From Acidimicrobiales bacterium (GTDB taxonomy: Bacteria; Actinomycetota; Acidimicrobiia; Acidimicrobiales; VFJN01), in the NCBI GenBank assembly GCA_030681555.1, contig JAUXRW010000016.1, positions 1 to 38,258 on the forward strand: a stretch of DNA of 38,258 bases, given 5' to 3'. The stretch's first letter is position 1. Every line of letters starts with the position of its first letter. Below the pieces are notes generated by a model that saw nothing but the letters and a program-made list of their open reading frames with translations, had not been told where the DNA came from and searched no databases. A program made the position numbers and the translations under genes. Below, piece after piece: positions 24,412 to 32,640 of this stretch.

Positions 24412-26486
24412 CAGACGGGGACCTGCCCGGCGACGGTGGCGCCCTCACCCGGCGCCGATCGCCACTCCACGCTGCCCCCGATGGCGCCCAGCCGGTCGCT
24501 CATGTTCACGTATCCATGACCGGCGGTGGCCGCGCCCACGTCGAAGCCAGGACCGTCGTCGGCCACCGCGAAGCGCAGCAGGCCGTCGGCCTCCTCGACC
24601 TTGATGTGCACTGTCGCCTCGGGGGCGTGCTTGCCCGCGTTCTGCAGCGCCTCGAGGCAGCAGAAGTACACGGCCGCCTCGACCTCGCTCGGGTGACGGC
24701 CCACCGCGCTGTCGACGCCGACCGCCAGCGGGCTCCGGGTCGCAGCGGCTCGCAGCGCCTCGTTGAGGCCGCTGTCCATGAGCAACGGGGGGTAGATGCC
24801 GTGGGCGAGGTCGCGCAGCTCCTGGATCGTGTCCTTCACGGCATCGCCCAGCGCGTCGAGCATCTCCCGAGCGGACTCCGGATCGTCACCCAGCATGTCC
24901 TTGGCCAGCCGCAGGTTCACCGCCAGCGCGACCAGGTGCTGCTGCGCTCCGTCGTGGAGGTTGCGCTCGATCTTGCGGCGCTCCGCGTCGCCGGTGGCCA
25001 CGATCCGGGCACGGGAGGCCTGCAGGTCGTCGTTGGCCCGCTTGAGGTTCTCGAGGCTCTCCTGCAGGGCGGAGTCGAGCTGCACGTTGTGGAGGGCGAG
25101 GCCGACCTGCCGGGCCAGCTCGGTGAGGACGCGGTCGTCCTCCTCGGTGAACCGGTCGTCGTCGGTGCCCCGCTCGATGACGAGGAGCCCGAGCAGCTCG
25201 CCGCTGTGCGACACCGGGGCGACGCGGAGCTGAGCGCGATCACGCCCCTCGAGCAGCGGCGGGAGCCAGATCTCCAGCCAGACGTTCCCGGTGACCCCCG
25301 CCCGCGTGACCACCGGCTGCTCCTCGGGGCCGAGCACGAGGGGAGGCGCCGTGCGGTCGGGCACCGACACGGTTAGCTCGAGGCGACCCGCGGTGCCCGT
25401 CCAGATCTCCGCCCGCCGGAGCACCAGCACCTTGCGGAGCGACTCGGCCAGCTGCAGCAGCAGCTCGTCCATGGGGATCGATCGGCTGAGGCGACTGCCC
25501 CACGTGCGCAGGACCTCGTCGGGCGGGTGGCGCTCGCCGTAGACCAGCCGGTTGGCGCTCTCGGCCAGGCGCTCGCGCGTGGGCACGTAGGCCACTGCCG
25601 CCACCGCGGCCGCCAGCATGGAGAGCACGAGGAGACGACGCTCGGCGTCGTCGGGCGACCGGCCGAGGCCGATGACGATCACGAGGTAGACGACGACGAC
25701 GACCGCCGTGACCCCGGTGGCCGACACGGTGTGGACCAGCACGCGATCGACGCGGCGGGACATGCGGGCGCTCGTGCCCGCGGCGAGGGCCAGCGGGACG
25801 AGGGCCGTGGCTGCGGCCGCTACTTCGGCGGCGTAGGAGGGCCAGTCGACGAGCAGGTGCAGCGCCGCGACGACGAGGGCCACCTCGACGATGACGGCCA
25901 CCGCGCAGCCGACCAGCTGGAGGCGCTGACGAGCCATGCCCGCAGACCGGAGGTAGGTCTGGTGCGCGGCCGGCAGGCCGATCAGGAGGGCGAGCACGAC
26001 GCCGGCCGCCACTCCGGCCACCGAGGGGGCGCGGTCGGCGATGGCGAGCCACACGCCGATGGCAGCGGCACACACGTACCCGGTGATGGCCAGCGAGCGA
26101 AGGCCGGGTCGGGCCAGGCTCCCGTCCGGCATCACCAGCTCGAGGTGAAGGGCCGCCGCCGGGATGATCGCCGATGCGACGGCGTGGAGAGCGTCGAGGT
26201 CGGCCAACGTCGCCGTCGCCGCGCACGCTCCCCCGGCGACGGCGGCTCCGCCCACGACGAGGCCGAGCCGTTCGCTCCCGCGCCTCGCAAGCACGAGTGC
26301 GGCGCCGGCCCAGAACGCGACGAGCGCGGCCCGCACCCAGTCGCCGGCGACCACCGAGCTGTCGGTGACGCTGGCTGCGGCGAGCCCGAGGGACACCACC
26401 CCGGCGAGCCCGGCGAGGGCACGTGCGGTGCCGGCGACGGGCGGCGCCTCCGGGGCGTGGTCGAGTGTCGTGCGGACGGTGGTCAC
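24411..26486 (-). CDS. Membrane sensor histidine kinase (GAF, HisKA_3, HATPase_c)
   Basis: A 691-residue sensor kinase. About ten hydrophobic segments fill residues ~20-315. A GAF-like domain (about 345-470, containing LLVIERGTDDDRFTEEDDRV) and a short coiled coil (LQESLENLKRANDDLQASRA) follow. The phosphoacceptor is His511 in RRKIERNLHDGAQQHLVAL, the HisKA_3 signature. The ATPase domain has the N box (LEALQNAGKHA), the G1 box (VADDGPGFD) and the G2 region (GHGYVNMSDRLGAIGG). HisKA_3 kinases pair with NarL-type regulators, which matches the regulator at 20839. Its GTG lies 19 bases after the ABC ATPase stop and its end overlaps the permease start, so sensing is probably coupled to the transporter. 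Confidence 0.92.
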   Translation of the reverse strand: MTTVRTTLDHAPEAPPVAGTARALAGLAGVVSLGLAAASVTDSSVVAGDWVRAALVAFWAGAALVLARRGSERLGLVVGGAAVAGGACAATATLADLDALHAVASAIIPAAALHLELVMPDGSLARPGLRSLAITGYVCAAAIGVWLAIADRAPSVAGVAAGVVLALLIGLPAAHQTYLRSAGMARQRLQLVGCAVAVIVEVALVVAALHLLVDWPSYAAEVAAAATALVPLALAAGTSARMSRRVDRVLVHTVSATGVTAVVVVVYLVIVIGLGRSPDDAERRLLVLSMLAAAVAAVAYVPTRERLAESANRLVYGERHPPDEVLRTWGSRLSRSIPMDELLLQLAESLRKVLVLRRAEIWTGTAGRLELTVSVPDRTAPPLVLGPEEQPVVTRAGVTGNVWLEIWLPPLLEGRDRAQLRVAPVSHSGELLGLLVIERGTDDDRFTEEDDRVLTELARQVGLALHNVQLDSALQESLENLKRANDDLQASRARIVATGDAERRKIERNLHDGAQQHLVALAVNLRLAKDMLGDDPESAREMLDALGDAVKDTIQELRDLAHGIYPPLLMDSGLNEALRAAATRSPLAVGVDSAVGRHPSEVEAAVYFCCLEALQNAGKHAPEATVHIKVEEADGLLRFAVADDGPGFDVGAATAGHGYVNMSDRLGAIGGSVEWRSAPGEGATVAGQVPV

Positions 26487-26505
26487 GGGGTGATCGGATC
26501 GCCGC

Positions 26506-27246
26506 TCAGGCGAGCGGAGCGGGGCGGTCGCCCGGGGCGACGACCTTGCCGTCCTTCATGCGGGCGACCCGCTGCGCCGCTGCGGCCACGTCGTCGTCGT
26601 GCGTCACCATGAGGATGGTCTGGCCACCCCGGTGGAGCCGGCGGAACAGCTCGATGACCTCCTGGCCGCCCTCCGAGTCGAGCGCGCCAGTGGGCTCGTC
26701 GGCCAGGAGCAGGGTGGGCTCGTTGGCGAGCGCGCGGGCGATGGCGAGGCGTTGCCGCTGCCCGCCCGATAAGGAGCCCGGCGCCGCCTTGGCCTTGTCG
26801 GGGAGGCCGAGCAGGTCGAGCAGGTCGCGTGCGCGGGTCTCGGCGGGGCGCCGCTTCACGCCGGCGACCATGGCGGGGAGGGCGACGTTCTCCAGCACGG
26901 TCATGCCCTCCAGCAGGTTGAAGAACTGGAAGACGATGCCGATGTGACGGCGCCGCATGTGAGCCAACTCGTCCTCCGTCTTGCCGGTGACCTCCTCGCC
27001 CCCGAGGGAGATCGTGCCCTCGTCGGGCTGGTCGAGCCCGGCGACGAGGTTGAGCAGCGTGGACTTGCCGCAGCCTGACGGACCCATGATGGCGACGAAC
27101 TCGCCGGGCCCCATCTGGAAGTCGGTGCCGCGCAATGCTCGGACCGGTGCGTTCTCGGCTTCGAACGTGCGACGGACGCCGCGCACGTCGAGCACGAGGT
27201 CGGACGGCGCGATCAAGGGCTGGGGTGCGGGCTCGGTGGTCGTCAT
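26506..27246 (-). CDS. ABC transporter ATP-binding protein (MacB/LolD type)
   Basis: A 246-residue ATPase. Walker A is GPSGCGKST, the Q loop is in GIVFQFFNLLEGMT, the signature is LSGGQRQR, Walker B is TLLLADEPTGALD and the switch His is in ILMVTHDDDV. FQFFNLL and DEPTGALDSEGG are typical of the LolD/MacB branch that works with FtsX-type permeases, so it probably powers the permease at 21973-24411. ATG 27246 overlaps the stop of the cyclase gene by 4 bases (ATGA), and the kinase gene begins 19 bases after its stop. Its place between a cyclase and a kinase suggests the whole set is one operon. Confidence 0.93.
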   Translation of the reverse strand: MTTTEPAPQPLIAPSDLVLDVRGVRRTFEAENAPVRALRGTDFQMGPGEFVAIMGPSGCGKSTLLNLVAGLDQPDEGTISLGGEEVTGKTEDELAHMRRRHIGIVFQFFNLLEGMTVLENVALPAMVAGVKRRPAETRARDLLDLLGLPDKAKAAPGSLSGGQRQRLAIARALANEPTLLLADEPTGALDSEGGQEVIELFRRLHRGGQTILMVTHDDDVAAAAQRVARMKDGKVVAPGDRPAPLA

Positions 27247-28571
27247 GCGGGGCTGCCGATCTCTCGTTCGATGCGATAGGTGGACACGGGCGCGCTGCGC
27301 CCCTTCACGAGCTCGGGTTCGTTGCGGGTGGCCTCCGGTCGGGTGGACAGCCCTTCCCACGTGGCCTCGCTCAGGATCGTCTGCCCGCCCGGGCGAGCCA
27401 TCTCCTGCAAGCGCTGCGCCAGGTTCACCGTGTCGCCCACCAGCGTGTACTCCAGCCGCTCTTCCGATCCGAGCAGTGCGGCCGCCGCCTTGCCGGTGGA
27501 CAGCCCGATGCCCAGGAGGAACTCCTCGCGACCCGTACCCTCCCACGCCCGGTTGAGCTCGTGCTGCGAGCGGTGCATGGCCAAAGCCGCCTCCAGCGCG
27601 CGGTCGGCGTGGTCGGGCTGGGGGAAGGGTGCCCCGAAGACCGCCATGACGGCGTCGCCGATGAACTGCATCACCGTGCCGCTGGCGCCGATGATGGCCC
27701 GGTTCATCGCGGCTCGGTGCTCGTTCAGCTGCGCGGCGAGCTGGGTCGGGGTGATGCGCTCAGCGATCGAGGAGTAGCCGCGGATGTCGGACATCAGCAC
27801 CGTGACCTCGAGCTCCTCGCTCTCGCCGATGTGGCGCCCGTCCTGGCGCAGCTTCTCTGCCAGCCCTCCTGGCAGGAGACGGGAGAGCGTCTCACCCTGC
27901 TCCTCCCGGTCGACTATCGCCTGGTGGAGCAGGCGCAAACGCCGCAGCGCGCTGTCGGCGCCGACGGACGCGCCCTTGGCCAGGTCGAGGAAGAGGTGCT
28001 CGACGGCGTCGGAGACGGCCTCCGGCGTCGTCCTCCGGGTCACGGCGATGGCCTTGATCGGCCGGCCCTCGGCGATCCAGGTGAGCAGCTCCTGGTCGTC
28101 TGCCGTCAGGTCGTCGTCCCCCGCCTGCACGGGCCGGACCAGCGCGTCGACGATCGCAGGGTCCAGCAACGTGCCGCCGGCGGCCACGGCCCGGATGGCG
28201 TCGACGAGCTGATCGCCCTCCGCGAGGCGATCCTTCAGCAGGTAGGCGTAGCCCGCGGCACCGTCGGCCAGCAGCGACACGGCGTACTCCGGGTCGTCGT
28301 ACTGCGACAGGATCACGACGCCGGTGCCGGGGTTGCGCTTCCGGATCTCCTTGGCCGCATCGATGCCCTCCCGGTTGAACGTGGGCGGCATGCGGATGTC
28401 GCTGACCACGACCTGCGGCTCGTGGGCGAACGCCGCCGCGATGAGCTCAGGGTGGTCCGAGGCCTCGGCGACGATCTCCAGATCGGCCTCGCGGGCGAGC
28501 AGGCCGCGCACACCCATACGGACGATCAGGTTGTCGTCCGCCAGCACCACGGTGATCACGCCCTCTGGCAT
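27243..28571 (-). CDS. Receiver-HTH-class III nucleotidyl cyclase fusion
   Basis: A 442-residue fusion. A receiver domain (about 5-145) has the phosphoacceptor Asp58 in VVVSDIRMPP and Lys113 in YLLKDRL. Next is a region (about 155-215, LTADDQELLTWIAEGRPIKA) that aligns with the LuxR helix-turn-helix of the regulator at 20839, degenerate and apparently used as a linker. A class III cyclase (about 253-400) follows, with metal Asp262 (MSDIRGYSS), Asp306 (FIGDAVMAVFG), Asn383 and Arg387 (VNLAQR). The usual adenine-specifying Lys is Gln302, so ATP specificity is not assured. The output is presumably cAMP, or another cyclic nucleotide, made on phosphorylation. First gene of the four-gene operon and divergent from the CNB gene. 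Confidence 0.9.
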   Translation of the reverse strand: MPEGVITVVLADDNLIVRMGVRGLLAREADLEIVAEASDHPELIAAAFAHEPQVVVSDIRMPPTFNREGIDAAKEIRKRNPGTGVVILSQYDDPEYAVSLLADGAAGYAYLLKDRLAEGDQLVDAIRAVAAGGTLLDPAIVDALVRPVQAGDDDLTADDQELLTWIAEGRPIKAIAVTRRTTPEAVSDAVEHLFLDLAKGASVGADSALRRLRLLHQAIVDREEQGETLSRLLPGGLAEKLRQDGRHIGESEELEVTVLMSDIRGYSSIAERITPTQLAAQLNEHRAAMNRAIIGASGTVMQFIGDAVMAVFGAPFPQPDHADRALEAALAMHRSQHELNRAWEGTGREEFLLGIGLSTGKAAAALLGSEERLEYTLVGDTVNLAQRLQEMARPGGQTILSEATWEGLSTRPEATRNEPELVKGRSAPVSTYRIEREIGSPA

Positions 28572-28720
28572 GACACCATCAGGCCACGTTCCGGGCCCCT
28601 TGACCAGGGGGCAGCCATGCGACGCCGGGTGGTGCCAGCCCCACCCCCGGGATGCCGGACCGCACCCTCGCCACCACCGTCCTCGCGGGCAAATGTGGAG
28701 CAGCCGGCAGAGGAGGATCG

Positions 28721-29722
28721 ATGAAGCTCGAGGCATGCGTCGTAGCGGTGTCATGGATCCCGTCCGAGGCCGTGAAGGGCGCGATGAGGGCGCCGTTCGA
28801 GCTCGGCATCGCGCACTACGACGAGCCGCTGCCCGACGTCCTCGGCGACCTCGACGACTGGAAGGCGAGGGACCTGTTCCGGGTGGCCAACGTCCTCCGG
28901 GCCTGGATCGAGGTCGACGAGAGCGGGGCCATCGTCGGGCACGGCTACCTCGGCGGCGGCGTGATCGGCGCGACGACCATGGGCCTCGGCTCGGCGACGG
29001 CGACCTTCCGAGCCGTGCCCTACCCGGACCTTCAGGCCGAGCCCGACGTCGGTGACGGGTGGGTGCGGTTCACCCAGACCGCCGGGGGGCGGACCGGGGT
29101 CCCGGCCCCCCGCCGCGTCGCCAAGCCGCCCTTCGTGCAGTACCACGCCCCCACGGCCTGGTCGACGCTGGCGCTGACCATCAAGGCCGACGGCACGCAC
29201 GACTGGGACCTCGTCGGCGCCAGTCCCTTCCCCCGACACTGGATCTACGGCCCCGACGGCAAGCTGGCCGCCAAGTCCGGCCTGGTCGACTTCAAAGACT
29301 GGTACCACCACGCCTTCGGGGAGTCCAGCCCCTGGGGCGGCGAGGAGAGCCCTGCGCTCGTCACGGCCGTGGAGTCGGCCATGGAGCGCCAGCTCTCCCG
29401 GGTGATCATGGGAGAGGGCAAGCCGAAGATCCGCAAGCTCAAGGCGGGCGCCGCCCTCACCCAACAGGGGGAGGAGGCGGATGCGATCTACCTCCTGCTC
29501 GACGGCGTCATCCAGGTGCAGGTGGACGGCGAGGAGATCGCCGCCCTCGGGCCTGGCGCGCTGATCGGCGAGCGGGCCGTGCTGGAGGGTGGGCGGCGGA
29601 CGGCCACCCTCGTCGCGGTCAGCCCGTGCAAGGTCGCCGAGGCCCGGAAGGTCGAGCTCGACCTCGCCGCGCTGGCGGAGGTGAGCGCCGGGCACCGCCG
29701 GGAGGAACAGGACCTCCCGTGA
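28721..29722 (+). CDS. Cyclic nucleotide-binding domain protein with unassigned N-terminal domain
   Basis: A 333-residue protein. The C-terminal ~98 residues (from 236) form a cyclic nucleotide-binding domain: LTQQGEEADAIYLLLDGVIQ, then a phosphate-binding cassette ALIGERAVLEGGRRTATLVA with the Glu284 and Arg293 expected to contact ribose and phosphate. The first ~235 residues carry no signature I know (SWIPSEAVKGAMRAPFELG, RVANVLRAWIEVDESG, PFPRHWIYGPDGKLAAKSGL) and have no membrane segment. The Arg is intact, so binding of cAMP or cGMP is likely. The ATG at 28721 has a strong ribosome-binding site (AGGAGG). Its stop overlaps the MBL gene start (GTGA), and it diverges from the cyclase gene by 149 bases. 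Confidence 0.88.
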   Translation: MKLEACVVAVSWIPSEAVKGAMRAPFELGIAHYDEPLPDVLGDLDDWKARDLFRVANVLRAWIEVDESGAIVGHGYLGGGVIGATTMGLGSATATFRAVPYPDLQAEPDVGDGWVRFTQTAGGRTGVPAPRRVAKPPFVQYHAPTAWSTLALTIKADGTHDWDLVGASPFPRHWIYGPDGKLAAKSGLVDFKDWYHHAFGESSPWGGEESPALVTAVESAMERQLSRVIMGEGKPKIRKLKAGAALTQQGEEADAIYLLLDGVIQVQVDGEEIAALGPGALIGERAVLEGGRRTATLVAVSPCKVAEARKVELDLAALAEVSAGHRREEQDLP

Positions 29723-30567
29723 GGTTGCACGTGCTCGGCGTGCGGGGCTCGACCCCGTCGCCGGGTCGAGACTTCGCCCGCTACGGCGGCAACACCTCGT
29801 GCGTGGCGATCGGGCGCGACGGTGCCGCGCCCAGCCTGCTCCTCGATGCCGGCACCGGTCTCCGCGGGCTCGGCGCCCTGCTGGGCGACCAGCCGTTCCA
29901 CGGAGCGCTGCTGCTCGGGCACCTGCACTGGGACCACACCCAGGGGCTCCCGTTCTCGCCCGCGCTGGACCACGACGCCGCGGAGGTGCGCCTGTGCCTT
30001 CCGGACCAGGAGGACGGCGACGCCGCGGTCGACGTGCTGCGCCGCGCGATGTCGCCGCCGCACTTCCCGATCGGGCCGGAGGGGCTGCGCGGTCGATGGA
30101 CGTTCGAGGGACTCGAGCCGGGCTACCACCACGTCGCCGGGTTCGAGGTGCTGGCGCTCGAGATCCCCCACAAGGGCGGCCGGACCTACGGCTACCGGAT
30201 CAGCGACGACACGAGCGCCGTGGCCTACCTCTCCGACCACGGTCCCGGCGCCCTCGGGCCAGGACCCGAGGGCTGGGGTCCGTACCACGACAACGCCATG
30301 GCGCTCGCAGCCGGCGTCGACCTGCTGGTGCACGATGCGCAGCACACCGCGGACGAGCTGCCCACGCGCCTCGCCTGGGGCCACTCCGCGGCGGACTACC
30401 CCGTCGAGCTCGCTCGCCGAGCCGAGGCGAAGGCGGTGCTGCTGTACCACCACGACCCCACGCGCACCGATGACGAGGTCGACGCGCTCGTGGCCTCGTT
30501 CGCCGGCGCGCCGCTGCCGGTGACGGCCGCGGCCGAAGGCGCGACCATCCAGCTGGGATTGTCTTAG
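29719..30567 (+). CDS. Metallo-beta-lactamase-fold hydrolase (possible phosphodiesterase)
   Basis: A 282-residue metal-dependent hydrolase. The core metal-binding motif HLHWDH is at residues 68-73, with later ligands probably in SDHGPG, LVHDAQHT, WGHS and LYHHDP. The N-terminus (MRLHVLGVRGSTPSPG, FARYGGNTSCVAI) is the beta-lactamase-like start of PhnP/RNase Z-related hydrolases that cleave phosphodiesters. No signal peptide, so it is cytoplasmic. The gene is translationally coupled to the cyclic nucleotide-binding gene by a GTGA overlap, which suggests it acts in the same pathway, perhaps hydrolysing the cyclic nucleotide. That role is inference; the sequence does not show substrate specificity. 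Confidence 0.85.
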   Translation: MRLHVLGVRGSTPSPGRDFARYGGNTSCVAIGRDGAAPSLLLDAGTGLRGLGALLGDQPFHGALLLGHLHWDHTQGLPFSPALDHDAAEVRLCLPDQEDGDAAVDVLRRAMSPPHFPIGPEGLRGRWTFEGLEPGYHHVAGFEVLALEIPHKGGRTYGYRISDDTSAVAYLSDHGPGALGPGPEGWGPYHDNAMALAAGVDLLVHDAQHTADELPTRLAWGHSAADYPVELARRAEAKAVLLYHHDPTRTDDEVDALVASFAGAPLPVTAAAEGATIQLGLS

Positions 30568-30653
30568 AAGCGAGCGGCTCGCGCCGAGCACGGCTTCGTC
30601 CTGCACATTGCGCCCATCGACGCTGCTGGAGGCCCCTATCGGACACGCCTGAG

Positions 30654-30678
30654 GTTTGGCCGCGCGCGCCCTGGGTAC
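30654..30678 (+). promoter_or_regulatory. Putative general-stress sigma (SigB/SigF-type) promoter
   Basis: GTTT at 30654-30657, a 15-base spacer and GGGTAC at 30673-30678, 53 bases before the ATG of the GlsB/YeaQ-type gene. The match to GTTT-N14-17-GGGTA is complete, and such proteins are often stress-induced. Confidence 0.6.
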
Positions 30679-30731
30679 GCGGGGGCCACAAGCGGACGGA
30701 CGACCGTCAGCATGACGACACGGAGGCACAC

Positions 30732-31010
30732 ATGATCGGGTTCCTGATCGGATTGGTCATCATCGGGCTCATCGCAGGGTTCCTGGCCCGCGCGTTGGTG
30801 CCTGGCGACGACTCGATGAGCATCCCGGCCACGATCCTGCTGGGCATCGTCGGCTCCTTCGTCGGTGGGTTCCTGGCCGACGCCCTGTTCCGGAACGACT
30901 CCGAGGACGTGGGCCTCGGCCCGGTGGGCCTGATCGGCTCCACCATCGGCGCCATCATCTGCCTGCTCATCTACCGGGCCGCCACCCGCCGGTCCGGCGC
31001 CCTCCGCTAG
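30732..31010 (+). CDS. GlsB/YeaQ/YmgE-family small membrane protein
   Basis: A 92-residue inner-membrane protein annotated in the family as transglycosylase-associated or general-stress. Three hydrophobic segments: MIGFLIGLVIIGLIAGFLAR, SIPATILLGIVGSFVGGFLA and GLIGSTIGAIICLLIYRA. The family glycines and the loop LVPGDDSMSIP are clear. Biochemical function is not established; members are commonly induced by osmotic or acid stress. The ATG has GGAGG eight bases upstream and a SigB/SigF-like promoter at 30654-30678. A strong hairpin follows at 31030. Confidence 0.9.
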   Translation: MIGFLIGLVIIGLIAGFLARALVPGDDSMSIPATILLGIVGSFVGGFLADALFRNDSEDVGLGPVGLIGSTIGAIICLLIYRAATRRSGALR

Positions 31011-31029
31011 CCACAGCGAAGCACCTCCC

Positions 31030-31065
31030 CCGACCCCCGCCTTCCTCAGGGAGGGCGGGGGTCGG
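31030..31065. terminator. Long G+C hairpin terminator
   Basis: CCGACCCCCGCCTTCC at 31030-31045 pairs with 31050-31065 over 16 base pairs (one G/T wobble) around the loop TCAG. It follows the GlsB/YeaQ gene by 19 bases. There is no T-run, which is common for high-GC terminators. The next ~260 bases to the ligase gene hold nothing I can support. Confidence 0.75.
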
Positions 31066-31326
31066 CGCGTCTGCGTGCGGCTGCCGTCGGCCAACGCCGC
31101 GTCACGCGTCCGGAGGGGGGGACGTCCGACGTACGCGCGAGGAGCGCCGCCGTGAGCACCCGCGTCGAAGCCCGGTCGCAGCGCTTCGTCGGCGGACTCG
31201 GATCGGGCCTCGCCCAGGCCGACGGCGCGGAGGAGGCGCGGCGCGGCGGGGTGGTCGACGGGACGGCGGGCAGGCACATGGGGTGCGCCGTTCCCGTCCG
31301 CCAGCTCCGGCAACCCGCTGTGACGC

Positions 31327-32448
31327 TCATGGGCGGAAGACCTCGGCGAGCCAGGGGATGCTCTGCTCGATCCCGACGGCTCGGAGCCGGTCGGCGGCGC
31401 TGTCCTCGACGAGCGCGTGCGCTTCGTCCAGCCCGCTGGCCGCATGCGCCTCCACCCGGTCGATGAGCTCGTGCAGCCGCCGCGCCGTCGGCGTGAGGTC
31501 GCCCGACACCAGGTCGGCGAGGTTGCCGTGGGTGCCGTCGCGCAAGGCGGACCACCGGTTCTCCTCGATGCGCCAGGTGGGCGGCGCTCCCAGGGCCTCG
31601 CCGTCGTGGTGCCGGGCCGCCAGGTGGCCGATGAGCGCGTGGACGAACCCGGCCAGCCCGGCGGCGCCGGCAAGGGTGGGCTGCACGTCGGGCACGCGGA
31701 CCTCGAGGGTGCCGTAGCGGACGTGCGGGCGCAGCTCCCACCACCACCGACCCGGGTCCGCCACCCAGCGTGTGGTGGCGCCCCAGCGCATCTCCTCGGC
31801 GTGCGCCTCCCAGCTCGCGATGGCAGGAGGGACGCCCTGGCGGGGCAGCAACGTGCTCGTGAGCGGGCGCACCGACGCGAGCCCGGAGTCCCGGCCCTCG
31901 TGGAACGGGGCGGCGCCGGCCAGCGCGGCGATCTCGGGCAGGTACCCCCGCAAGGCGTTGTACACCGCCAGCGTGCTGTCGGCGCCCCCGACCGCCACGT
32001 GCACCTGCAGCGCGCCCACGAGCTGGCGGCGAGCCACCTCCCGGTACTCGGACTCGAACGAGCGAGCCCGCTCCGTGTCCCCCAGCGCTACCGGACCGCA
32101 CACCAACGGGTGCACCGCGGCGGCCACGGGGGCGACGGCGTCGGCACAGGCCGCCGCGGCCTGCCGGCGTGCTCGAGCGAGCTGGGCAATGGCGCTGTCG
32201 ACGTCGGGCGCAGGGTCGGTCACGAGCTCGATCTGGCAGGCCGGCAGCTCTCGCTTGACCGACGCGTCCCCTGCGGCGGCCACGACGCGCTCGGCGACCG
32301 GGGCCGGCATCCAGCTCCTGCGGTCGACCAGGAGGATCTCCTCCTCGAGCCCGACGGTGAGCGGGTGGGGCGCGTCAAAGCACGCTCGAAGCCGCACCGG
32401 GTCGGCAGCGGTGGCGCGGGCGTCGTCGAGGCCGCCGGGGTCGAGCAC
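31327..32448 (-). CDS. YbdK-family carboxylate-amine ligase (glutamate-cysteine ligase-like)
   Basis: A 373-residue ATP-dependent ligase of the GCS2 type, which joins a carboxylate such as glutamate to an amine. The start of the catalytic sheet is HPLTVGLEEEILLVDRRSW (about 28-46). The mid-region has VGALQVHVAVG, RPLTSTLLPRQ and the WELRPHVRYGTLEVRVPDVQ segment near the active site. The C-terminal RIEENRWSALRDGTHGNLAD is characteristic of actinobacterial YbdK proteins. As these bacteria normally use mycothiol rather than glutathione, the physiological product is unclear. GTG 32448 is chosen because GGGAAG lies about nine bases upstream; GTG 32457 is also in frame. It diverges from the gene at 32641. 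Confidence 0.87.
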   Translation of the reverse strand: MLDPGGLDDARATAADPVRLRACFDAPHPLTVGLEEEILLVDRRSWMPAPVAERVVAAAGDASVKRELPACQIELVTDPAPDVDSAIAQLARARRQAAAACADAVAPVAAAVHPLVCGPVALGDTERARSFESEYREVARRQLVGALQVHVAVGGADSTLAVYNALRGYLPEIAALAGAAPFHEGRDSGLASVRPLTSTLLPRQGVPPAIASWEAHAEEMRWGATTRWVADPGRWWWELRPHVRYGTLEVRVPDVQPTLAGAAGLAGFVHALIGHLAARHHDGEALGAPPTWRIEENRWSALRDGTHGNLADLVSGDLTPTARRLHELIDRVEAHAASGLDEAHALVEDSAADRLRAVGIEQSIPWLAEVFRP

Positions 32449-32628
32449 GGCGGGCACCTTCCCGGCCCACCGCGTTCCGAACCCGATGCCGCTGGGGAGG
32501 ATCGCAGGCCCTCCCAGGCCACCGGTGCCGCCCACCCAGGTGGCAGTCGGGTGTTCGGGGCACCGTGGGCCTGCGTAGGGCCGCTGGTTGCCCCCACCCT
32601 GCGGGGGTTGACCCGTCCCGACCGGTGG

Positions 32629-32634
32629 TAGGAC
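32629..32634 (+). promoter_or_regulatory. Putative -10 hexamer (TAGGAC) for a leaderless transcript
   Basis: TAGGAC is followed by six bases (GCGGGA) and the ATG at 32641. No better ribosome-binding site is present. The sixth base is not T. Confidence 0.33.
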
Positions 32635-32640
32635 GCGGGA

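Noticed and set aside
31152-31466. 104-codon plus-strand frame with GAGGAG eight bases before a GTG
   Set aside because: It overlaps the YbdK gene by 140 bases and its sequence resembles nothing; the ribosome-binding match is probably chance.
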